In this document: positions 1 through 10,558 of the stretch, piece by piece
Layout: every line of letters begins with the position of its first letter
Numbering within the stretch: the first letter of the stretch is position 1
Origin: Neoscytalidium dimidiatum
Taxonomy: Eukaryota; Ascomycota; Dothideomycetes; Botryosphaeriales; Botryosphaeriaceae
Direction of reading: 5' to 3'
NCBI GenBank assembly: GCA_037367355.1
Contig: CM074699.1
Coordinates: forward strand, 248,001 to 312,000
Length of the DNA stretch: 64,000 nt
Translations under genes and position numbers: made by a program
Notes under the pieces: generated by a model
What the model saw: only the letters and a program-made list of their open reading frames with translations
The model's database searches: none
Told to the model about the DNA's origin: nothing

Positions 1-2949
1 GAGGAGCTTCGCTGGCGCCTCCACCGACGTCGGGGTGTGGTCCACCTTCTCACTACTCTCGACCAGATGATCTTCTGGCATCTGAGCCCAGTACTGTATG
101 CGCTCCGTTAAGATCATCTCTCCCGCATCAAGTCGATCTTGGAAGTTGAATTTGCTGGCACCGTCTTCTTTGCGCTTGTCGAACGCGGATTTGAGATCTT
201 TGTATGCTCCGCCGAGCTCCAGCAGAGGCATGCCTAGATCTTTAAACACCCGCAAAGTCTGCTGAACTCTCACAAAAAGGATGTAAAGTTCTTCACGCTT
301 CCTATCCAAATGAATTTGCTCTTCGAGCTCCTCCCCGTTGCAATCATTCACTTGCTCCTCCTCATTCTCTTCATCCGAGCTTTCATCAGAAGGTCTGATC
401 AGTTCGCATCCGGCCTGGCACTTTTCAATCAGAGCTGGGTAAGCGTCATGCCATGCGTAAATCTGCTGGATCAGGTCTGAGTGCCAGAATCCGGGATTCT
501 GAGGATTCTCACACGCCTCGATTACCCAATAGAGAGCCTTAGCAATGTTGTCATTGCTGCACATGGCGCAGAGCCCGTCGCCTGAAGAACCCGCAATTAG
601 TCCGGAGTTGTTTAATTCTGAAGCCTTCTTAGGCTCTTCTCGAAGCTTGAACATATATGGCCTCTCAAGGACGTAATTCTGCCCCCTTTTTCTTAGCTCG
701 TGAAGTTCCTCGAATTTTTTCACTGTAGAATCCAGCATCTCCTTCAAATTTATTCCAGAGCCATCCTTGTCACATTCGGGCCCTTCGCAAAATTCGAAGA
801 GAAAATGGAGCAAAATGTGGAAGGTCATGTCTCCACAAAGATCGCAGTGGCCGCTCTTATCCTTGAATTTCTTGAGCCTTTCCTCGACCGATGTTAGCTT
901 CTTATTGAGAGCCTCGATTTGATCGTCCCTCTTCTTGACGCCTCGTTCCAATTCCTTGATTCCCTGGTTGTAGACCGACTGATCTTTTTTCTTAGCGTTC
1001 CGCACATCCCTCAGCATTTTCTCCAAGCCCGAGCAGTCTTCCTTCCAGTCGGCGATCGTGTCTTCGAGATCCTTGATCTTTTCACTCGCTCTTTTCAACT
1101 TCTTTTCCGAGGTTTCGAGCTTGTTTCCCAAAGACTCAGCTTCTTTTTTCTTCGCTGTATGTTCTTTGCTAAGGGTCTTCTTCGACTCGGATAGCTTGGC
1201 AAGATCTCCTTGAACATTCTTGAGCTTCTCGTCCAGCTTGTCCGCTCTTGCCTCTGCCTGGTCAGCTCTTTTCTTTTCCGCGACCAAACGTCTTTTGAGC
1301 TCCACGTCCTCCTTCTTGGTGTCAGCATATGCCTTAGTAAGCGAAGAGAGTTCCTCGTTCTTCTTCTGTAGCTGATTTGCAGCCTTCCCCGATTGTGCGT
1401 TCAGCTCAGCATTCATCTCATTTCCCGAAGAGAAGTCATCAATGATCTTCTGTTGAGCCTTTCTCTGGCTGTTTAATTTTTTGTTCAGATCAATGTGCTG
1501 CTCAAGCTGCACCTTCTGAGCCTTGACACGTTTGGAAATTTGAATTAATTGTGATTCAAGATCCTCCAATATCACCCAGGATACGTCTTTCGGCTCCAGT
1601 CTCTCCGCTTTGGAAATCTTCTGCCTTTTATCATCTGGTTCCAGGCTTGAGGATACAGAGAGCTGGCGGGGCCTTTTCGCCGACTGGTTGTTCGTGGCAA
1701 GCGAAGTGTGTCTTGATCCCGCAGATTCACTGGAAGACGCGACGGCTGACTCTGGAAGTTTCCTCAAAACCTGTGTGTTCCGCTCCGTGACATGTGGATC
1801 TGCAGAGGCTATAGTTGTAGATCGCACTTCCTTAGGTTTCCGTGATCTTGGCTGTATCTTCCATCCTGGTCCACTAGTTGATTCGGTCCTTCCATTCCTT
1901 TCTATCGTCTGTGTCCTGTTCATCACCTTCTGCGTAATTATATCTGTCGAGGTCCTCGATTTACTGACTCCCATGATCTGTACCTCCTGTTCAGAAGCGG
2001 CAGGCGGCATAGTGGTGATCGAGCCACTCCTCCCAACGCCAGACTCACGCCGAGCTCCTGGGGAATTGCCCCTGGCCTGTCCTTTTCCCTTGAACCCCCC
2101 CTCAATCTTTTCATCTTGCATCATCTTCTGCCCCTGCTGCCCTCGCATCTCCTCTTCAAGGGTTGGTGTCGAGATCTCACTCTCCTGGCTCACGATCTCC
2201 TGTCTCCCATCACTCGAGCCCGAATCCACCGGCTTGTCTTGAGGAAGGAAAGGCGGCTTGAGTGGAAGAAGCGGCACTTGCTCACGACCATAATTATACT
2301 GCCCCGCCTTGAGTCCCTCCTCTGATAGCCCCGCCTCTGGCTGGGGGGTCACGCTCGTCTCATACACTTGGCCCCGCTCACTGACTTCCATTTCATCCCG
2401 CGCTCGCTCTTGGGCGCCCACGTCATCGCCCATCCCCCTCCACCTCTCGACCCCCGCCCACGCATCGGCATCCACCATCTCGAAATCCTCACCTTTCTCC
2501 TCCATCCTCCGGTCAACCAACTCGCCCCGAGCACCGCCGCAACCAGCCTCCTCCCTACTCGTCTCCGCTCCCATATCCAAATCCCCACCGACGGCCGTCT
2601 GACGGACAACGCTCTGCTCGTCGATATCGGAGCAGCTCTCAACCGTCGTCGCTCGCTCGGTCGCAGCTGTAGCCGTGTCCGTAGCCGTAGCCGTAGCCGT
2701 AGCCGCAGTCGTGGTCGCAGCGACGGGCTCGCTCTGCTGCTCGCGATGGTCCGCGGCCGGCTCGCCGCGCATCTGGTGGGCTGACGGAGGCGCCGAACCG
2801 TCGCGCTGCGAGGGCGAGGGGTCGGGCGTGGTCGACGTGGACGATATGGGCGGGCGGCTGGTGCTGGTGGCTGGCGGTGAGGGCTCTGCGGGTGCGCGAC
2901 GGCCGTCGGGTGGGCGGCCGGTATCGGGTGCGGGCGGAGGCTCAGGCAT
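1..2949 (-). CDS. Large coiled-coil protein, C-terminus beyond left edge (partial)
   Basis: One uninterrupted minus-strand frame runs from an ATG at 2949 (an in-frame TAA lies just upstream) to the window edge, giving 983 visible codons and no stop. I do not recognise a family. The first ~450 residues are low-complexity: a Pro/Ser/Thr-rich N-terminus, an Ala-Thr run from a GTAGCC hexamer repeat (2678-2705), then acidic and Gln/Ser-rich stretches with basic patches such as SAKRPRQ and DDKRQK that could be nuclear signals. Residues ~460-690 are a long Lys/Glu heptad-type coiled coil. Two Cys-containing segments follow (HCDLCGD with FCEGPEC near residue 700, and LCAMC near 790) that might bind metal. 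The tail is acidic (EESSDEENEEEQ-like). The frame stays open through compositionally varied sequence, so the gene is real; function is unknown. Confidence 0.8.
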   Translation of the reverse strand, partial: MPEPPPAPDTGRPPDGRRAPAEPSPPATSTSRPPISSTSTTPDPSPSQRDGSAPPSAHQMRGEPAADHREQQSEPVAATTTAATATATATDTATAATERATTVESCSDIDEQSVVRQTAVGGDLDMGAETSREEAGCGGARGELVDRRMEEKGEDFEMVDADAWAGVERWRGMGDDVGAQERARDEMEVSERGQVYETSVTPQPEAGLSEEGLKAGQYNYGREQVPLLPLKPPFLPQDKPVDSGSSDGRQEIVSQESEISTPTLEEEMRGQQGQKMMQDEKIEGGFKGKGQARGNSPGARRESGVGRSGSITTMPPAASEQEVQIMGVSKSRTSTDIITQKVMNRTQTIERNGRTESTSGPGWKIQPRSRKPKEVRSTTIASADPHVTERNTQVLRKLPESAVASSSESAGSRHTSLATNNQSAKRPRQLSVSSSLEPDDKRQKISKAERLEPKDVSWVILEDLESQLIQISKRVKAQKVQLEQHIDLNKKLNSQRKAQQKIIDDFSSGNEMNAELNAQSGKAANQLQKKNEELSSLTKAYADTKKEDVELKRRLVAEKKRADQAEARADKLDEKLKNVQGDLAKLSESKKTLSKEHTAKKKEAESLGNKLETSEKKLKRASEKIKDLEDTIADWKEDCSGLEKMLRDVRNAKKKDQSVYNQGIKELERGVKKRDDQIEALNKKLTSVEERLKKFKDKSGHCDLCGDMTFHILLHFLFEFCEGPECDKDGSGINLKEMLDSTVKKFEELHELRKRGQNYVLERPYMFKLREEPKKASELNNSGLIAGSSGDGLCAMCSNDNIAKALYWVIEACENPQNPGFWHSDLIQQIYAWHDAYPALIEKCQAGCELIRPSDESSDEENEEEQVNDCNGEELEEQIHLDRKREELYILFVRVQQTLRVFKDLGMPLLELGGAYKDLKSAFDKRKEDGASKFNFQDRLDAGEMILTERIQYWAQMPEDHLVESSEKVDHTPTSVEAPAKLL
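2678..2706. repeat. GTAGCC hexamer repeat, coding
   Basis: About five GTAGCC units lie inside the left-edge gene and encode an Ala-Thr dipeptide run. The repeat keeps the reading frame because the unit is 6 bp. Confidence 0.8.
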
Positions 2950-3721
2950 CGTTTTTACGCGGGCTTAAGCTGTGGGGGTGGAGATGGCACCTCGGTGGTG
3001 CGTGGTGGTTGCTGAAGCTGTGGAGTGTGAGGTGAAAGGCAATGGGATGGAGAGTGATTGTTCTGAGTGTAGCAACGAGGGTAGTGTTGTGGGTGTGCTT
3101 CTGTGTGCGAAGGTAAGTGGTGACTTTTGTATGGGAGATTGATGTTGCAATGAGATTAAGGAAGATAGTATGGTCTAATTTGAATTGGGGGCGTATTGTG
3201 TAAGGTCGTAGTGGGTGCGGCGGTGAACGAGTGGTGGAGGGTTGTGTCTTAGGTGATGCGGACTTATAAGTAGGATACGTTTGCTGCGATGAGTTTGGAA
3301 GTAGCTGCTGCCGCTGACCCAACTCCGCTAGGAGGGTGCGGACATCAGAGTGTAATTTTGCTCGAGCTGTAGGATGGATCAAACCGTGGGTTGCTACGAT
3401 TCGAAGCTGTAGAATACGCCTAAGGCAGTGTAGCTGCGTTAGAAACCGTGGCGTTCAAAAATATCGAGTGATTGGATCATGATCAGGTCGCTTTGGGAAA
3501 AGAATCACTCGAGATTTACTCTACGGATATATCGACTCGTTTTCATCCTGCATGCTGCTAGTTCAGCCAGTAACAGGTACTGTGCTCGCATACAAACCTC
3601 AGAATGGGGCTTTTTTTCAACCTTTTTTTTTTTTTCTTTTTTTTTCCATTCTACAGAATTAATTCCATGGAAACTCCGGCTGGACCTGCTCCATTCCCTT
3701 CAGTGAATCTCATTAATCCAC
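2950..3721. other. Intergenic, upstream of the coiled-coil gene
   Basis: This lies between the coiled-coil start and the 3' end of the acyl-CoA ligase gene. I see no supportable coding exon. A T-rich run sits at 3610-3650. It presumably contains the coiled-coil gene promoter and the ligase 3' UTR. Confidence 0.6.
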
Positions 3722-6050
3722 CTACTCCAATCCCACCCCATCCCTCACCAACGCAATTCCCGTCTCCTTCAACTTAAACTTTTGGATCTTCCCGCTCGCC
3801 GTCTTCGGGAAGCCATCCACGAAAAACACGTACTTCGGCACCAAATGATGGCTCAGCTTCTCCCTGACCCAGTCCCTCACCTCCTTCCCCTCCACGCTCA
3901 TACCCTCGTGCGTGATGACGAAGGCGGCCACGGCCTCGCCGTAGCGCTCATCCGGCAGCCCCACGACGCTGACCTCGAAGACGGCCGGGTGGGCGAGAAG
4001 GCAGTTCTCGACTTCGAGGGGGTGGATGTTCTCGCCACCCTTGATGATCAGATCCTTGATGCGGCCGGTGATGGAAATGTAGCCCTCCTCGTCCATGGAA
4101 GCTTCGTCGCCGGTCTTATCGTTGTCAGTTCCCGGACTCGCTGCGAAAGAAAATGAAACGAAACAATCGGTGGTGGAGAGATCTGAGGCCGAAAGTGGGA
4201 AAACAAAAAAAAAAGAAAAGAAAAAGAAAACACTCACATGCATCCACATCACCCCCTCCTCATCCGGCACCAGCACCTCCGCCGTCTTCGCTTCATCCCC
4301 CCAGTATCCCTTCATCGTCAGGTAACCGCTGACAGCCAGCTCGCCCCGCTCGCCCACGCCCAAGACCTTTGTCCTATCCGCAGGGCTCACCACCTTCGCG
4401 GTCACGTGCGGCAACAGCCTGCCCACGGTCTCGATGCGCTTGCGCATGGGGTCGTCCGTCGTGGTCATGGCGCTGACGGGGCTGGTCTCCGTCATGCCGT
4501 AGCAGATGGTCAGCTGCGTCAGGTTCAGCACGCGGTGCAGCTTGCGCATCAGCTCGGCGGGGATGGACGAGCCGGCGGCGATGCCGGTGCGGAGTTGTGC
4601 GAGGCCGTCGGAGGGCACGGCTCCTGACGCCAGTAGCTCGAGCTCGGCGAGGAACATGGTCGGCACGCCGTAGAGCGCGGTGGCGCGGTGCTCCTGGACG
4701 GCGCGCAGGGCGGCCTCCGGGTTGAAAGACTCGCTCGGGAAGACGATGGCGGCGCCGTGCGTGGCCGTGGCCATGTAGCCGAGGATGCAGCCGAAGCAGC
4801 TTTTTGGGAGGAAAAAAAGGGAACGATGAGACCAAATTTGTGCAGGAGGAAAAGGAAGGTGGGGGGAAGGCAATGGGATATACTTACTGGAAAAGGGGTG
4901 GCGGGCAGCAGACGATGTCTTCTGCGGTCAAAAGCATTCTGTCTCCTATGCTCTTGCCGTTGTTCAGGATCGACCTGTGGGTCAGACATGCCGCCTTTGG
5001 CATAGACGTTGTGCCGGAAGTGAACTGGATATTTACAATCTCGTTTGGGTGAAGGTCCTGATCCGGAAAGGGCCTCTCTCCTTCAATGCTTATTGCTGCG
5101 ACATCTTGATATTTTGTTAAGCAGGAAAATTCTTCTAGGTTTACCCGACCGTCGGAGTTGTCTACTATGACAACGCCCTTTAACGAAGGCACAAGCTCGG
5201 ACTGTGCTATCTTAGCTCCACTCCGCAGATTTGGTAGTAGATGAGTTAATAGAGAAATATTTGAGCGTGGATCCTTCCGAGGGAGATTTGTCTCCGTGCC
5301 AATGATCAGGTGAGAAGCCTCGAGATGAGAAAGAGCGGAAACAACCTGAGCAGCATTGAAGGCTGGATTCAAAGGCACGAGGATACCACCGAGTTTAAAG
5401 AGCGCGTACGTTACCTAGAGATATCAGTATATCATTGCTCATCCGATGCAATAGATGGATTACAGTTGAATATTCAATGTTGTTCCCCAACGACACGGCG
5501 ACTCGATCTCCCTTCTTCACGCCAATGCTTTGCAAACCACGAGCTAGGACATTGCTTGCTCGGTCCAGCTCATCATAGGACAGCCGAGCTTGTTGATGCC
5601 GAGAGATGACACTGTACAGCAGCATCAGCCATTCGCCATCGCGCACTTTGCTTTTGTTTTCACAAGGACAGCGGCAGGGGGCATTCTCACGCAGTACGGT
5701 CACCATATTTAGCCACAATTGAGGCAAAGTGCTCGCCCACGGTCTGTTCTAGCAACGGTGGCTGGATGTAACGTCCGTTGGTTAGCCAAAGGGCACGTGT
5801 TTCCTCAGAAGAGCCATTGAGAACGCAGTACCTCCGTAGGGCCTCTCGCAAAGGCTTGGGTCAACAGGGAGCGGCGGCCATGGGGCAGGAATTGCGATGA
5901 CGTCGAGGTGAGACAGCTCGGGTTTCCTCGTTGCAATCGGCGGGGCGTGGCAGCGGCAAGGGATGTCGAAGTCGAGAAGGAGGATATCAAGGACGAAAGA
6001 AAAACGGTGGCGCTAGGGGTAGGGCGCACCAACGAGCACCTGCGCAGCAT
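3722..6050 (-). CDS. AMP-forming acyl-CoA ligase with mitochondrial-type presequence (ACSF2-like)
   Basis: Activates fatty acids to acyl-CoA via an acyl-adenylate. Exons (minus): 6050-5832, 5761-5691, 5611-5464, 5414-4888, 4799-4238, 4114-3722; 639 codons, with every phase closing exactly. Introns are 70, 79, 49, 88 and 123 nt with good donors and branch points (for example TACTGAT). Residues 1-~65 begin MLRRCS and are rich in Arg and Ser with few acids, like a mitochondrial presequence. The ANL core follows: the P-loop TSGTTSMPK at ~278-288 (a slightly altered TSGTTGxPK), PPLFHCFG, GMTETSP, the hinge GRIKDLIIKGGENI, and the C-terminal catalytic Lys in TASGKIQKF (~618). The protein ends GLE, so there is no PTS1 signal. 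Substrate chain length cannot be read from sequence. The start is the least certain part, because exon 1 has little conservation beyond the presequence. Confidence 0.88.
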
Positions 6051-6262
6051 GTTCGCGTGGGAATTTGGACGGGAAGCGACATGGATGGTCAACAGATAGC
6101 TGGGTCTTGGGCAGCTGGGAGAGGAGGCGCGCAGTCGGCCTCGGGTAATTGCACACGCATAGCGCGGGGCGGATATCAGCGGTAGATTGAGCCGGGGTGG
6201 ATCTGTCAGGGCGCAAATAGCGGGCAGCAGGGCAGGTTGCTTGGCTGGCAGCAGTTGGTGCG

Positions 6263-6300
6263 GTGGGCGAGTGGGCGAGTGGGCGAGTGGGCGAGTGGGC
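6263..6300. repeat. 8-bp tandem repeat (GTGGGCGA)n
   Basis: Between four and five near-perfect GTGGGCGA units, ~215-250 bp upstream of the ligase ATG. Confidence 0.85.
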
Positions 6301-6419
6301 AAGCGGGCGGCTGGAATGGAGCAAAATGCGGGGTTCCGGCAGCTCGGGGCAGCGTGGGCGACAACGAGTGCCACAGTGCGAGCGCAAGCACCGGCGCCAG
6401 TGCCAGCGTCGGCGCTGGG

Positions 6420-6465
6420 CGAACCTGAACCTGAACCTGAACCTGAACCTGAACCTGAACCTGAA

Positions 6466-6503
<38 letters not shown>
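6420..6503. repeat. Two-phase hexamer array (CCTGAA)n then (CCTGAG)n
   Basis: A run of CCTGAA units changes abruptly to CCTGAG units without a break in period, then decays. It lies ~370-450 bp upstream of the acyl-CoA ligase start, probably in its promoter or leader. Confidence 0.9.
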
Positions 6504-7845
6504 AAAAATCGCGGCCGGCCGTTGGCTCGCTTCCTCGTCGACCACTTTCCTAATCCAGTATGCCGCTCTCCCCCTTCCCCTCATGACCTCCGCTGACTGC
6601 GCGCTTACACATCTTGGCCTCCAAATCAACACCGCTGACCGTAGAGGGACGGGCCTGCGATAAGCCTGTTGTTGGGACGCTAGGATCGATCTCGCATGCC
6701 AGATCCCTACACCACACCGTAGCACTGCCGTACCGCCCACCCACCCGCCACGCCTGTGATCACCTGGAGCTTAGAGAAAACGGCTGCGCTGTGCATCCTG
6801 AGCTTGCTGCCCCAGTTTTGTTGAGGGTTGCCGGCTGACGAGTAAAGATAATCCTGAACTAAGCGCTCTCGCTGATGAAGGAAACGGCAGCCAATCAAGC
6901 TCCTCGCCGCGCTCGTCACCCTGACTTCCTGGGTCAACCTTGCTCCTCCACAACATCGCATGAACACACCATCTCTCGCATCAAGCGTCGGTCAGAGCCG
7001 TGCCGGATCCCGCTCCCCCATGCGCATGACAGCATCAGCCCCTTATCGAAGCCGCTCTCTCCTTGCGCTGCTCGGTCATTCTGCCTGTATTAAACCCCAA
7101 CGTATATGTAGCGTTATATCGATTTGTTGCTCGCCGAACTCGACGGGAACGCACGACGACGTCAAGATTGGCCACGTTGTATGATCCTCTCCAGAATCTG
7201 ATCAGAAACCTGCAACCTGCAACAGCCGTTTCATCCACGTTGTGCATTGTCTCGTAAGCTCAACTCCGTTCTCCACAAATCGGCCAGCCTAGTCAGATCA
7301 TATGGAGACGCCCGCCACTGCTCTTCGGGCACACTCTTGCATGGGTACCGTGAACATGTCCGCGAGGAAATGGTGCTACATGGGAAGAATGCAAAGTAGG
7401 GACAAATGAGCAAAACGCCCCATCCATTCGTAGTATCTGAGTCTCGTCCTCGCTCTCACATCTACTAACTATGGCCCATTTTCGGGCAAAGGAGAGTACT
7501 AACGCCTAGTAATTGTTAAATACACTGTACAGAGTCCGCCGTGGAGTAATGAAATGGAAAAGAAAAAAAAAAGAAGCAGGAATATTTAATGCTGTACCCA
7601 ATGTACGTGATGATTCCAAAAGGTATCAAGCCGCCCAGAACCGTTCCGTAAAAACACCGTTGAGTACAGAGATCGCTCGTAGTCGTCGTAGGCAATGCGG
7701 TTCTGCCTGTGCTCGCTGTGCAATCCTCGATATATCGCGTCTCATCAATGAACATCCCTTTGTTTTCCTCCGCACAATCTGCCTTCCTTGCCTGCTGCTT
7801 TTTTGCTTTTTTTGTGGATTCATGCTTCATCGTCTCTCTCTCTTT

Positions 7846-9360
7846 TTAAAAATCCTTGAACATATCGTCGTACTTCATGGCCATTTCATCCGTGTACGGA
7901 GGCCGCCCTTCGGGTTCAGGGTCATACTCATCAAAGTTACGTGTATCGGCAGGCCCGCGTAAATGTGGTACGATAGGTCCCTGCACCTTGCGGTGGTACA
8001 ACGCATCCCAGTCAATATGCCGGAACCAGGGGTGTGCCTTCACTGCTGCCGCACCACCCTTGATGTTTCCAAGTCGTTTGGACGTGTCCACGGTGCACAG
8101 CTTGCCGATAAGGTCGCGTGCATCCGGAGACATTGCTGATGGATAACGGACCCTGCCTTCGACAATTCTATGGTACGCCATGTTAGTGATCAGCGATGCA
8201 GAAGAAAACGAAATCCAGAGGCGTACTGCTCGTAAATCTTCATCGGATTTTGGTCCCAGAATGGTGGTTGGCCAACAAGGAATTCGTAGACCAAAATGCC
8301 AAAGGCCCACCAGTCAACAGCACAGCCATGACCTGGGCGTTGATCAGCTAGTAGAACGAAATAGGAACAGTGCAGCATATATTTACCTGTGTTTCTGATC
8401 ACTTCTGGCGCCAGATACTCGGGAGTGCCACATAATGTGTAAGTCTCCCCTTTGTCCAGGTTAGCGGGGCTTATAGGCGGTGGGCAGCGGAAACTAACTA
8501 TTATCGACCTTCTTCGCGAAGCCGAAATCTACCAGTTTGAGATGGCCCTCTGCATCTATGAGGATGTTTTCAGGCTTCAGGTCTCGGTAAGCAACGCCTT
8601 CCTTCTCGTGGAGGAATTCCAAAATCAGTACAATCTCGGCAGCGTAAAATTGCGAAGTCGGCTCGTTGAACCGGCGCGCTCGGCGCAGATAGCTGAAGAC
8701 CTCACCGCCGGGGCAGTAATCAAGCTGCGGGGTAGGGTCAGCAGGAGCAAAACTGCATTCCGGCGGAGCACTCACGAGCATGTACAGCGAGTCGTGGTCC
8801 TGGAAGCTCGCGACCATGGTGGTGATGAAGGGATGGCCGGCTACGGCGGCCAAGACATTGCGCTCGTTGCGCACATGCTCGACCTGCTTGAGACGAATGA
8901 CTGGCGGTGTGTCAGGCGCAACGGTGAGACTTGACGGGGCGGGCCATGGCGGACATACCGTCAACCTTACGGAGGATCTTGAGCGCGAAGACCTTGTCCT
9001 CGTCGCCCTGGCGAGGATTGGACAGGCGCGCAAGCCAGACTCTCGCAAACGTCCCTAACAAGGCACAGGCTTAGCAGGCATGTCGCCGCGCGGAGAGCAG
9101 GCGTTGCGCATACCGGTGCCCAGAGTCTTTATGAGCTCGAAGTCCTCGCAGCGCAGATAGCGCGAAGAGTGGCCGACGCGCTTCTTGGCCGGGTCCTGGG
9201 CGATGGCGTCGGGCTCGAGGGTGCCTCTCTCGGCTTCCCACGCGGCCAGCTGGTGCTTTTCCTGGTCGCGCTGGGTCACCTGCTGCGAGTAGTGGTGCGA
9301 TTCGTTGTTGTGGGAGCGCATGCTGTGCGGGACGAGGTGGTGCATTGCTGCGGCGGCCAT
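7846..9360 (-). CDS. cAMP-dependent protein kinase catalytic subunit (PKA, type-2-like)
   Basis: AGC-family Ser/Thr kinase; the final effector of cAMP signalling in fungi. Exons (minus): 9360-9114, 9054-8959, 8900-8776, 8724-8499, 8449-8387, 8332-8227, 8167-7846; 394 residues, all phases closing; six introns of 49-59 nt. Visible motifs in order: Gly loop LGTGTFARVW (split by intron 1 at ~83), ATP-site Lys in FALKILRK, catalytic loop [15 protein letters not shown], activation loop [12 protein letters not shown] with the phosphorylatable Thr, [11 protein letters not shown], and a C-terminal tail ending FKDF, an FxxF hydrophobic motif used by AGC kinases. The ~70-residue N-terminal extension is rich in His, Ser and Gln. 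The tail sequence suggests the second fungal PKA isoform (pkaB/pkaC2, PRKX-like) rather than the major one; that assignment is inference. Confidence 0.9.
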
Positions 9361-10558
9361 GGCCGATGCGCTTGGGGCGACGAAGGCTCTGCGGGCGGAG
9401 ATGGGCGCGGCTAGGACTGGTGGATCGTGGGAGGCTCAGCACATCGCGCGAAGGAGCGGCCAGCGCGGTGAAGCGGCGGATGGTTGGATCGTGGTTCTGA
9501 GGGGGGGAGAGATTGGCGCTGGTGGTCGGCTGGGCAATGCAAAGCGGCGGTCGCGGTTTAGGTGCTCGGTGCTTGCTGCTTGCTTGTGTTTTGGTAGAGG
9601 GGCCGCGCGAATCTCAGCAATGACTTCACGCTTCTAATCTGACAGCCGTGTCTAGTGGACAGGGTCCCCGGCTTCGCCGTTGCCCACCGCCAGGCTCAAG
9701 CCCACCCGACTTCCACCAGTTTCCAGCCGGCCATGCTCGAGCACCGCTGCCCTCGCCGGCCCCAGCACCAGCAGCAGCACCAGCAGCAGCATCACAAGCG
9801 CCCGCTGCCGCCAGAAACGCAGCCGCTCGACCCTGCCTAAGGCTTGCAGCGACGTGGGGGTGCAGATGACGCACGTTCGCCGGGCAGAGGGCGGCCGTGC
9901 CCCGGCATGGAGACCGGCTGCCCGCCTGCTTGACTGGCTGGCTGGCTGGCTGGTGCTCGTGTTGCTAACGGCGAGTTTCCTCCCTCGGTGTCGGCGACTC
10001 GACCAAGTGCAGCCCATCTCTCCAGAACCTGCGCCCGTGGTCGGCTTGTTCCAGAGCTTAATTCGTCCGCACTACGTAGCCACCCCATCCGCTCGCGAAC
10101 CACAAGGAGCGTCCGCTTGCCGGGCCCTGCCCGGCAAGCGCGCGCGCGCCAGCGCGAACGGGCGGATTGGTCGCTGTCGTCTTGGCCTCTATTTTTGCAA
10201 TCTCTCGAAACGGACGCTGTGACTTTGGGGCAGCTCCGTGGCAGTGCACGCCGTGCGCATCGCACCGCTGCAATATTCACTATGCTATCCTTAACTCCTT
10301 CTATTTCCGTCCGAGTAGAGTACAGTGCATTGGCTGCAGTGATACACTTGTACATACACCGCCCGCCGTCATACGTGGATGCCGTGGCGGGACGAGAGAA
10401 CCGATACGCCAGACGCCAGAAGCGGCACCACGAGTCTCTCTCCAATGCCGTCCAAATTTGAACCCCGTGAAACATGGCTGTTGCCCACGTTGGCCGTCCG
10501 CTAGCAGGGATCTGCCCAACTCCTTGCGAACCCACGCAAGCCCAATCGCGGTGGCTCC
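9361..10558. other. Intergenic, kinase promoter and V-ATPase c' 3' region
   Basis: About 1.2 kb between two minus-strand genes. It contains a CAG/CAC-rich low-complexity stretch near 9755-9800 and GCTG repeats near 9935. Open frames occur on both strands but none resembles a family. Confidence 0.55.

Larger units (their letters stand above)
6051..7845. other. Intergenic with two minisatellites
   Basis: Between the ligase start and the kinase stop. It holds an 8-bp array (6263-6300) and a hexamer array (6420-6503). Longer frames here are made by the repeats (Ser-Gly or Glu-Pro runs) and match no family. The part nearest 7845 is probably the kinase 3' UTR. Confidence 0.55.

Noticed and set aside
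5805..6740. 311-codon minus-strand protein with a Ser-Gly run
   Set aside because: Only its last part (from 6050) is used, as exon 1 of the ligase. The upstream part is made by the hexamer array, and the final codons before the stop are intron.
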